From NCBI GenBank assembly GCA_025084515.1, contig JAJAGP010000210.1:124001-188000 (forward strand): 64,000 nt of DNA. Direction: 5' to 3'. Below are positions 24,253 to 36,200 of the stretch, piece after piece (the first letter of the stretch is position 1; each line of letters begins with the position of its first letter). The DNA is from Ancistrus triradiatus (lineage: Eukaryota > Chordata > Actinopteri > Siluriformes > Loricariidae). The notes under the pieces were generated by a model. That model saw nothing but the letters and a program-made list of their open reading frames with translations, made no database searches and had not been told where the DNA came from. Both the position numbers and the translations under genes were made by a program.

Positions 24253-27200
24253 CGCTCGCCGTGAGAAACTCTCTCTGTTTGAGGGCAATTGATTTTCAGC
24301 TCGCGAATGTTTCTCTGTGCAGATCATCCATATGGGTTGGGTGTGTGAGCACATTCACAGGAGCGACACCAACCAGGTTCAAAGCTACAGGTTTCTGGCA
24401 TTGAAAGGCTCCTCGCTCTTCATTCTCAGGGGCCCTCCTGTAAGTCCATAACTCTGAAGTAAAGCCCAAGACAGTTTCTGCACAAATTATAAATCAGAAA
24501 ATGCACAAGTGCATCCAGTGACACACTTTTATGCTGAAAGGGTAGGGCAGTCAATCTTGTGCTTGGCTACATTTCTTCCATAAACATCTTTCAGGCAGAC
24601 CTAGGCCTCAGCAGCAGTCAGAGCATTCTTCATAGTCGTATATAATGAGTCCATTAGTTTAAATGGATTGTGCCAGGGAAAAGCTATTACCACCGCTCAT
24701 AATAGGACATAACTTATTTGTGACAATGTTTTATCATTGCTTTTCTTTAGCTGAAAAACTTTTTGCATACATGGGAGTGTTAAAAATTCCTCCTCTGAAA
24801 TCCAGTCTGCTATCAGTTTAGATTAGACTTGCACGCTCAGCAGATAATCATATTGGTTCACATTCTTAAAAGATAAACCTGTGGATGGAATTTCATTATG
24901 GAAAACATTTGAATTCATTTACACATTTTTTATATTGTAAATGGGCTGAAAATCGATACATCCGTGTTAATGGGTTAGCTCTGTGTATGTTCAGAATAAA
25001 TCGTTTCATATAAGTGTTTCAGCTCCTTCACATGGAAGGATATTGCATAGATATGCAAATTTGGAGATAAAGTTTTCAGAGCTACAGTTCCACAATTTGA
25101 AACAGATCCAAAACGTTGTGCTTTAGTGTACTGTGTAGGCTGTAGGTTCTATCAGAAGGGCAAACTGACTCTTGCTGCAAATGTTAACACATTATTTTTT
25201 CTTACCCAGGCTAGTGCGTCAGACTGGGCTCAAGTCGAGGCTGCATTTAACCTCTGTGAGGTTCTCTTTAAGGTTCATAAGGTACAACTTCTAAGTTTAT
25301 TAATAAAACGATGTGCTAACATGTTCTACATACAGTATAACAGGGCCAGCATAAACAAAGATCTGCCTGATAAAGTAACTTTTTCATATTTTGGACCAAC
25401 ATAGCTGTGGATAGGAGAGGACTGCTGGATCCAGCCAAAGCTGTGCGTGGGCCTGCAGCAGGACTGTGAGCTGCGGGACAGCGATGGTTTCAGCTTTAGC
25501 GTGCTGGTGGGTCACGGCCAGAGCTACTGCTTCAGTGTACAGCTTGGCACAGAGCTGGCACTCTGGGAAAAGGCCTTCCAGAGAGCTGTCTTCCTGGAAG
25601 TGCAGAGAGCAGGGGTGAGTGCTGTAGTTACTTTAAAATAATGCAAAATGGTTCAGAAATAGAAGCTGGCATTTAGTTATGTGGATTTTGTATAGTCATT
25701 TCAAGATATTATAAGCTTGCTAAAAAAAGCTAACTGAACTGTGCGAAACATATTGAGAGCAAGTATTTAAATAGACTTGGAGATACATAAATAAACTTTA
25801 ACATACATATTTCCCTGCGTAAGGGGCTTGCATTTGGGTTTGGCTTGTAATCTTTTAGCAGTGCACTGTTTAAACAGTCTAACTTCATTATATGAATGTA
25901 CTTCGCTCCAGAACATCTTAATTCCTAGGAGGGATAATTATCATAATTAACTATTCAATAAAACCAAAGTGAATGGAGTAGGTAGAGGTAAGAAGCCATT
26001 CTGATCACCATTTGTTCCATTCCATCTTGTGATGTTACTGAATGTTTGGCTTTCTCTGTCTTCAAGTGGCCATAAGTGCTTGATGAGGTTTAGACCAGGT
26101 AACTAAGTTAATGGAGTAAAGTCCATGACAGTCAGCACTCATCTGCAGTCTTCAAATAGGTGTTTTGCGGTACGTTTTGTTGTTATTATCCAAATGCAGT
26201 GGTGGACCACTGTTGTGGTCTTTTGGGAGTCTGGACCATTAGAGAACAGGGTAAAGGGGTCTAAAGAAGTATGTAGAGAAACGGACTACGGTCTGTAATT
26301 GTAGAATTAGAGAGTGGTTCTATATGGTAAGTGGATTGATCGAATTGATAATGAGTGCAGAAACAAGGACCTAATATTGTGATGGGTAAGTGTATACACC
26401 AGTTCATACACGGTGAACTGATAATATTGTCAATGAGATTTATCTAATACCTAGCCTAAGCCTTATAACCTTAGTCCATTTAGTCCTTGGGCACAGCTGA
26501 TGAGTTGAATCAGGTGTTGTGTTAAACAAGCGTGTAGGATTGAGTCTGACATGTGCTACTATGAATCAAAACCCACCCCATCCCCTAAAATTTTAGTTAG
26601 CTATAAGCTGATTCCACTGAGCTAAGGCAGTAAAACACTGTACGGATAGGTACAGGAACTGCATTTGTAGTTATTTAACATAAAGTCAGCCATGCTCCAT
26701 ACAAGGTAATGATAGCTCATATCTCTATGTTTTGGTTAGGCACTTCTAACCATATAACCTACCAAAAGTACATATTAGACCACCAAACAAAGGCATCCAT
26801 TAAACTAGAAAAGCATCAGTTACATTAGCATAAGCAAAAAAAATGTATGTGATTAATAAAAAATCTTTAGTGTTAAGTTGTTCTTCATTTCTTATCCATG
26901 GCAGAGTAACGCTTATTTTATTGTTAAATTACTTGAGTAAGTGTTTAACAGGCTTATTTTTTATGCAAAGCTCTGCCCCTACGCCTGCTCGGCAAGCAGA
27001 GGGCTACAGCTGTTCCCCTCTAAATAGGCTACTGTGCGTGCCCTAGTACAACAAATAGGCTAGAAATGCCCCTGTATGTTACCATAACACAATGTTATAC
27101 GCAAAAAGTTTTCACCCAGCACACAACGCACCATGAAATGCAAATTTTGTCTGATTTGTCAGATGTTGTCAGTGCATGTTAACTCACCCTCTGTGTCATG

Positions 27201-30200
27201 CTTTCAAAATGAAAGTTACAGTTTTTTCCTCCCTACGGTATAATTTTTGGGTGGGACAAATGCAGCTGCTTTCAATATTGTTTTCAATATACCCATCCCA
27301 CCCGGTTGCAACACCAAAGCTGTTATATGATGTATAGTGCTAAACCATTGAATTTTAGCATTTGTTGGTGTTCATATTCACCCTTCCTCATGTGTTTAAA
27401 TATATCTTAAGACTAATAAATGTAAGGTCAAAGATTTAAAAATATTCTTGTTTTTTTTTTTCCCTCGGAATATGCTTGGAAATGAAATAAGCAGCTCCAA
27501 GCCTGAGGGCTATTTTGCTCAGTAGCCTATCCTTAATTAGAAACCTTTATAAATAATACAACAAAAAGAAGCTGTCAGAAGAGATTAAAACTCTTACAAT
27601 ATGTAAATAAAGCACGGCCAAAGTGTAAGCCCATCTTGTACTTCTCAATATGGTTCTGCACCAATGTTCCTTCCAAACCACAAGCCGCGGCCCCACAGAC
27701 CGCCTTCCTCTTTACAAAGTGCTCTTCAGATCAGGATTTCACAGCTTGGAGGGGCTGAAAGCTGGCAATCCGAGGGGTTCTGTGAAAGAGTGAGAAAGAT
27801 AATAATAATCACATTATGTTCCATAGGGTATTAGTGCTGAAGTCGCAGTGAGTTCATGATCATGATTCCTCAGAGTTCATTTTCAGTCTGCTTTAAGTGA
27901 ACAATAAATTCAAAGGCAAGCCCTTAATTCAAGCAGTGGAATAAGATCACATTTAATTTGAGTGGAGATAGAGGAGGAATCTACTCTTTTATTAAATGAC
28001 ATTAAAGCTCTTACTGGCATCTTTGTTATTGATGTGCAAACTTGGAATTATCTCTAATTCTGCAGCATGAGGTGCTGAATTTTATCTGGGTGATGTTAAA
28101 AGGCTAAAAGTTTCGACGCTATTAACCATAACTGTTTACTGTGCATGATTAATTAAGACTTAACTGCACAAATTGGGTGCTTGATGTCACAGCTGCCTTA
28201 AAAGATCAGAGTTAAAACTCTGTGCGGTTTGCTTGTCACCACCCTTCCAGAGCTACTCGGGATGAGTACTGATGAGTTTATTCTGCATGTGAGCATGCCC
28301 CTTGCGAGGATAATCCCAAGGTATTTTTCAAGGATGTGCAGAGAAAGGCTTGCCTGCTAGGCTTTTTCGGTACTTAGCACTTTTTTCACAGGACGAAAAT
28401 GTGAAAGGAGAAAAAACATCACAGAAACGTGATAAGGCGTTTGCCTCGCTTTCATTTTGTAAACTTGAGACATTGTCCTGGCTTCTGAATGTGATGGAGA
28501 ATTTCAATTAATTGGGTTATTGTCTGTTCTTCAGCCAATTAGTCAAGCCTCCTGTAGTCGGCACCGACTGCTCAGCAGTTTGCCTTCGACTGTGGTGATG
28601 ATTTAACGAGGCACGGTGCGAAATAAACATGAGCAGAGAGGAACTGAACCACGTTTGTGTTTGTCGAGTTTTGTTAAACCTGACATGCTTAGCTGTTTAT
28701 GGTCAGCCCATCACACCAGAGGACTGTCATTACAATGCAGAGGTCAGATGAGCTTGTCCTGGCAATCCTCTTTGGTTAGAAGGCAGTCACCGATTTTACA
28801 CTGATGTAAGCTTATCCCAGCTTCTCTAACGTTGGCAGGTAAATCCTACAGCCCAGCTCAGTATGTATTTTGAAAATTCCTTCAGAAAACTCTCAAATTA
28901 TCACTGTGTAGTCTGAACTTTACATGTCACAGACAGCGCTCACTCTGGGCAGCGTTAAGCACTGAAAATCCATCTCAGCGGCTCCCTGCCCTTCCTGCCA
29001 GATGAGTTTTTCTTGCCTACTAAAGCATGGCAGTGCATTTGGTAAGACAGCATGAAGTCATGCTTCAGTTTTTTACTGATAGACACTGTGTTTAAAGCTA
29101 TTAGCACTCCATCCCTATACTAACCGCAGCCTGGACATAAAGTGCACCATCCAGGTCGGGGTGTTTAAAAATACACCAGATGTAAGGACGCTAGCGAGCC
29201 TCCGATAATAAGGAAAGTAGGTGTTCTGACATTCAGGCTGATTGCTTTCCAATTGCAGGTGTCGAACCTTTAGCAGCAGAGCGCTGCAAAGCGGTGCCAT
29301 GATGGACAAATGTACATTAGAGCATCATGGATTTTAGACTGCACATTAGTTGCGTAAATGACCTTTTATGGTAGTTCGGTAAAAAGTAATGGAGACCCAG
29401 GACAATCTTGACACAGCTGGTGCAAATAATTCACGTGTATGCCCATATTAGTCAAGAAGCTGTATGGGAAAAGAATGGCATGTACGCTTTAATGGCTTCA
29501 CTTTAGCAGATTTGCTGATCTTACAGGATGATCAAATGTTAGCACTGAGTGACTATAAAAATCCCTCTCTGGCTCAGGCCTAATTGATTTAATGAACACT
29601 TACTCTATTGCCACGGATTTCATGCGTACAAATGTTACCTCTCTGTGGAGGATGTAGTGGGGATTTCAACATAGCAGCTAAGTATGATGCAGCACAGCTC
29701 TGATGGACAGCACTATTAAATCTGCAAAGGCTTCATTCCAATCACTGGCTAAACACAAGCTAATACAGTAAATGTTGTCTGGTTAATTATTAGTCAACAG
29801 AGAAATTATCATCAATTACATGAAGCTGCCCAGGTTCTCATCAGGCAGGCAGAAGTTGGCTGGTTGGATGAATCCAGCTAGGAATGAATCCAGATGAATC
29901 CAGAGGAAACTTTGAAACTTGGAAGGTGGAAGCCTCTTGTGAGTTGAAAGACATTAACATCTTAGGCCACCATTAGATTATATATGTCATTGTTTTAGCA
30001 ATGGGGTAATGACCATATACAATTATTTATTAGTACTTTGAGAATACAACCAGAAAATATAGGAAATAAAAACAAACAAACAATCAGAACAAAAACAGCT
30101 TATGTAAGGTATAATGGCAAGTAGTTAGTGTGACCTTCCCTTTCACTTGAGCAGACTGGCAGCTGGATCGGAATCCTAAGTTGACCCCTCTACAGTCAGA

Positions 30201-33200
30201 AGAAGCTTGATCAGGAATGGTCTTTTTAGAAGGGTAGCAGCTACGAAACCACAGGGTACAGAGTGAAACGTCTAAGAAATGCCAAAAGCTTAGAAAGATT
30301 GAAATAAAGATCAGTATAAAAGATTATTATGGAGAGATTAATCCAAGTTTTACATTTTTGGGTCTAATCATCAACAATATGTTATATATGGTCGTTATAC
30401 CATTGCATAAACAACAAGTGGCCTAAGACTTTAGCATAGTATTGTAGATGAAACCAAGGGTACTGGAACTCAACCCTAAGTGCAGGGGATGCCATCAGAC
30501 ATGCAGCTGGAAATAGATTCAACCCGAGACTGGCATGGACCAAGCGGGAATTAGTACCTTGGACAAAAACATGAACCGGAATAGCTGGCCAATGGAATAT
30601 GGTGACTTTGCATTTTAGCAACAGAAAAACATTAAACCTTGTAGAACAGACATGCAATCCAACTGAAATAAAATCCTCACATTGCCAGAGGCAGGATATG
30701 AACCAGAGTGTCTAAGATGGTAGAGCACTGGTTCCCAATGCTGAGCTTCCCTAGTTGGTATCTTGCCTCTGGCAAAGTTTCTCTGTCAGATGGATTGCGT
30801 GTTCCACAATGCCCGAGCCATTCTCTAAGTGTCGGTGTCAGGTTGAGTACGGTTCTGTCTGGGTGTGTGATGGTTGACTCCCCACCATCCGCTTCCAGTT
30901 CTTAGGGTTGAGTTCCAGTACCCTCTGTTTCATCTATGATTTTTGCACTCCTCTTTGCCAGAGGCTTCCTCCATTTAAGTTTTGGGGTATCTCACAGTCA
31001 AGGGGTCTTGTGGGGGGATTCCCTGAATACCATCTGTTTTTTCATGAAATTCTTTTTATTACAGGTGATGTTTTCCTAACATTATATGAGCTGAAAACAA
31101 TATACAGTACTGTGTGCAAAAGTCTTAGCCCACCATTAGGTTTGTTGTTTTAAAAATGGTATAATGACAATATATAACATAATGTGGACGGTTGGACACA
31201 AATATTTCAAACTTGGATTCATCACTCCATGATATTCTTTTCCTCTGATCTTCATTTCTTTTTTTGTGAGCTTTAGCATATCTTAGCCTTTTCACCCTGT
31301 TCCCTTCCGAAAAACTTGTTTCTTGGCTGCTACCCTTCCAAAAATACCATGCCGAGTCAAGCTTTGGATTGTAGAAGTGTCAGCTTGGTATCAAGATGAA
31401 GCTCCCAGATGTTGTCATTTCTCAAGTGTACATTTTTTAGTAATGCATACACATTTCCTAGATTTTCTGGTTGTATTCCAATAAAGGGACTAAGAAATAT
31501 TTATATATGGTCATTGTAACATTGCTAAGACAACAAGTCTAATGGTGACATGGTGGCCTAAGACTTGAGCTCAGTTCAGTGAAAAACAATATCTAAAGCT
31601 GCCCAGGCTCTGCAAACAAGGAGAAATAAACAGAGGTCAGTTTGAAGAATGTAATTAATCAACACTTCAGTCAATCTGAAGATGCCTGTCAGTTATATTT
31701 TATGTATTCATGCATGTGTGTTTGAGGCTGGAGGCTGAAAGACAGGCTGAATTTGTTGTTTTCGTTGTTGAGATTCACTGTTAGCTTCGTCAAAAATCAA
31801 TGCTATTCCCTTTAAGCCTGAGTAAATCTAGAACTTAGCTTGCAAACCCACAATTCCTGATTCATGGTATACCCTGAGGTCCCAGACTTCCTGGTGCCAC
31901 TGAACAAACCCTATTAAAATAAATAGGATCTAATGCTAACCACTCTCTCTAGTTATGATGCCTCCATGGGTCCCACTCCTTTTCCATCCATATCCATTAT
32001 GGAGCTTGTGCTTCTACTGGAAGGCAAGAGAAATGTCTCAAAGAAAACAAACACCCTCTGGCAGCCTGTCCTCGAAGATAGATTATAACTAAATTGTTCA
32101 ATAAGAACAATAACTAAATTGTTCTCTATTGACTTCATAATATATTCATTAGATTTCAAACCCCATTCATTTTTCTCATTCCCCTGTCTGCTTAGGAGAC
32201 AAGCGCTGGGCAGCCGTTGCCACAGCAACCAAAGTCTACCTGTCCCCTTTCTGCAGTAAAGTGACAAATATTCACCTATTTACATCAGCTTGTATGAATG
32301 AGTTGGACACCATGAGCGGGAAAACGTACTCTACTGCACTGGAGTGCCTGTTGGATACAGTCATGTTCTAATATTGCATTCGAATGCTTTTTATTGACAG
32401 TCACTTCTCTTTTTCCTCGACAGGCAAGAACCTATATGTGCAGCAGTCAAGGGAAAGTACTGTGCTTTACCATTGACTTTGAATCCGGATTCTCCTGCTC
32501 TGAGAGTGTTACAAAGGTGAGGGGACTAAAAATATGCTAGCCTTGACTTTTTCGTCCTTCTTTGTGATACAGGCCCGTGCTGCTCATCTCTAGTTATGAC
32601 CAGGCGAGAGAGTGTAGCATGTGCTAATTTTAGCACGAAAAGTAGGAACGCTTGCAAAGCTGTCAGCTTGTGCTGAGACTAATGCCTAATTAAAGCACTT
32701 TTCCAGGCTCTTCTCGTCGTATTACAAAACATAGTTAGATGAAATGACTCATTAGATCTGGATTATTATAATCTCGACTTATAGAGTAGTCTGAAAATCA
32801 CTGGCAGAGACAAGTTGATTTCCAGGGTGACAGGCTGGGCTAAATCTGGGCTGTATTGTAAACTGTGCGAAACTCATTTGCATAGCAGAGAGTGTGTGTG
32901 CTAGCTGATTGGTTTCGCTCTGTAAGACGGTCACAATGAGTGGGGATGACGAATATGCAAACGAGGCCCGATCTGGCTTTTTAGCAGCTCTTAATGAGCT
33001 GCTTTCACTATCGACCCCAGCTGTCCATCTTTGTTTGGGACACAGAGCAGCAGCACTACGCTCATGGACCAGTATAATAGTTCAGTGGTAAAGCCAGTGT
33101 GTCTGAGCCTGGAAATGATTGCAGTCCGTTTTGGGGCGATAAGCTAAGGGTGTGAAAAAAAGGTTGCTATAAATACAGAGCATCCGGTACAGACTTACAC

Positions 33201-36200
33201 ATTCATAAGTGCCTGCATATTTATTTGGTGTATCAACACTACTGCCTAGGGAGTAAACAAACATTACCTTTGTGCTCCGTAGCTATTATTCACCTGTTGA
33301 TTAATGGTTTCTGCTTTAGGTTTAGGACAGAATAGAATCTGAGCTGGAGTCACAGATAGATTTGTTGTATTTAGACAGGAGAAAGTGGGCTAAGTAAACC
33401 TTTCTGGGATGATTAATCTTAGGAGGCCCCCCACAACACCTTGCAGTAAGACATTCATCAGCGTTAACTTGCCTTTTGCCTGCTGTATTTATTTCTTCTG
33501 ATCTTGCCCCCCACAGAAAGTAATTTGGAGATATAAATTCTCCCAACTGAAGGGTTCCTCCGATGATGGCAAGACAAGAGTGAAGCTATTATTTAAGAAC
33601 TCCGAAAACCAACAGATAGAAATGAAGGTAAGAGCATTTGAATGAACGTTTGAATGTAAAATGTAATCACAGGAATGAAGATTGTTGTAAATCTTCTCAT
33701 CCGTTGTAAGATGAGAGAAAATCAGGAAACTCATGATTGAAATATTGAATTACAACCCCAAAGCAGAAAAGGTTGGGACGGTATATAAAATACAAATAAT
33801 AAAAAAAATGCAGTGTTCCTTACATTTCCTGTGACGTTTATTTCACTGCTGACAGAATGAACCCAAGATATTTCATGTTTTTCTGGTCATCTCCATTTCA
33901 TTTGTTAATAAACATTCATTCCTGCATTTCAGGCCTGCAATTCCAAAAAAAGTTCAGACGAGGGCAATTTAGGGCTAGTACTGAGGTAAAAAAAAAATAA
34001 TAATGATGATGTGATTTCAAACAAGTGATGTCAACAGGTGATTATAATCATGATTTGAAAAGCAGTATGCCGAAAGGCTGAGTCTTTGAGGAGCAAAAGT
34101 AGGAAAATGATCTCCAGTCTTACAAATGTGTAGGAAAATTAATGAAATGTTTAAAAGCAATGTTCCTCATAGAAAGACTGGCAGGGATATTTCTTCCTCT
34201 ACAATGCATAATATCATTAAACCTTGGGTACCTTGGTACTTGTGCTGACATTGCCTTCAGTATTGAGTATTGCAACTGCAAGCAGGTCATACTATTTATA
34301 CTCTGTATGCATTCAGCATTCAGCATTCCCACTGTGTGACATAATACTTTTCATTTGCTCAGTTTATAAAACTTGTTAGGTGGGTACGTGGATATCGCTG
34401 TATCCAACAATTCAAATATTTTGTGTTGAAATCTTTTGTCTACTTATTGCCACACATAAGCATCACGATGGCCTGACCTGGACCACTGTGTGGAGTTTGA
34501 TGTTTCTGAATGGGTGCCCCCAATATCCTCCACTTTCCTACCTCATCCAAAAGACATGCGTTAGGTTAACTGGTGTCGCTAAAGTGTGATTATGTAGTGC
34601 CGACATGCGGCCTGCATTTGGCTTGGCAAAATGTCTAGGGTTGATTCCTGCTTTGTGCCTTGTGCTGCCAGTTAAGGCCTTTTCACACCAAGTCTAATTT
34701 TTACGGATGTAAAAAATTGATGCAATTTTCAACGTAGTTCAACCTTCACACCAAGTCCGATGCATTTTTTGTCTGACCTCTCTGAAAACGCGCGAAGGCG
34801 ACTGAAGAGCAAAAAATGGATTCCTTGAGCAGCAGCAGTAATGATGATGAAATGGTCTTTTTTTCTTTTAAGCACTGCAACTAAATGATGCTCATATCGG
34901 GTGCACCCCATTCTACAGAATGGCATGCACTACACGGAGAGTTTCACCGACTCATTCAAGAACGTTGTGCGCATGAACAGACTAGAATGCACTTCAATAA
35001 ACACGACAACGGTTCCATTAAGTCACTGTGAGGTACTCACTGTCATCATTCCCCAGCATTTCAGTTATATTCCACCAGATATTTTCTTTAATATACACAT
35101 TTTTATAGTCAGCATGCTACTCGTCATATAAGCTCTTGTGCTCTGCTACGAGCAGGATGAGCTGTTCTGTCGCCATCTTGACGCAGGTGTTTGGGCTGCA
35201 ACCATGACAACGGACCTCTGATTGGTCAGCCTGATTTTTAACGCTTCCAAACAATGCAGAAATTGGAGCAGGCTCCGATTAAAAATTTTACGCAGCATTG
35301 CAGTCCATCAGTTTCGGACTCGGTGTGAACGACAGTGTTAATATACGTGTGTTCTTCAATAGAGTCTGGCTGCAGACATGCACTCTCAGCCCCACATGCA
35401 CTGCCAGACTACTGTCAGACAGGAAGAGGAAATATGCAGCGTTTGTTGACATTTACTAAAGAACAGACAGGAATATGGCAGCTTTACCGCTGGACTGTGG
35501 TAGCCTAGCGGTTAAGGTACTGGACTATGGATCAAAAGGGACCAAATCCCACATCTGCCAAGCTGCCACTGTTGGGTCCTTGAGCAAGGCCCTTAACCCA
35601 CAATTGCTTGGATTGTCAGACTGTAAGTCAACTGTAAGTCTCTCTGGATAAGGGCGTCTGCTAAATGCTGTAAATGTGAATGTAAGCTTTAAGTGAATAA
35701 TTATACGTTTAGATAGCAATGTTTCAGCGCCTGTGTTTATGACTGTACACATTTGCATTGTTATTTGAATGTTAGATTCAATCATTTTGATCGTATAATC
35801 GATGATTTGGCTAACCTAAGCATTTCACATGTCTTGTTGGATTGAGTTCATATTCTTCTTCTTTTTTATGGTGATTGGCATGCTGTATTGATGCATTTTC
35901 GCCACCTACTGGACTGGATTACATTTAGACCGTACACTGTATATAGTCTATTTGTTAGACACCTTGTTTGCATATTATTCCCCAGAACAGACAATTCAAG
36001 GCAACGGATTATTAAATTGAAGGAGCAATTTAAGTTTTTTTCCACCAGTAACTTTTTTCCACCATGATACTTCTAGGGCTCCGTAATTTTCTTTGCTGTG
36101 CTCATCAAACCACATTTGCTATATTTACTTCCATTAAGTTGCCTTATGACTATCTGACTCCATTATACATTTACATTTACAGCATTTAGCAGACGCCCTT

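Noticed and set aside
32909..33091. Possible extra SNTG2 exon in ORF MVSLCKTVTMSGDDEYANEA...
   Set aside because: The protein is already contiguous across the junction between 32516 and 33517 compared with human; no matching segment is missing.
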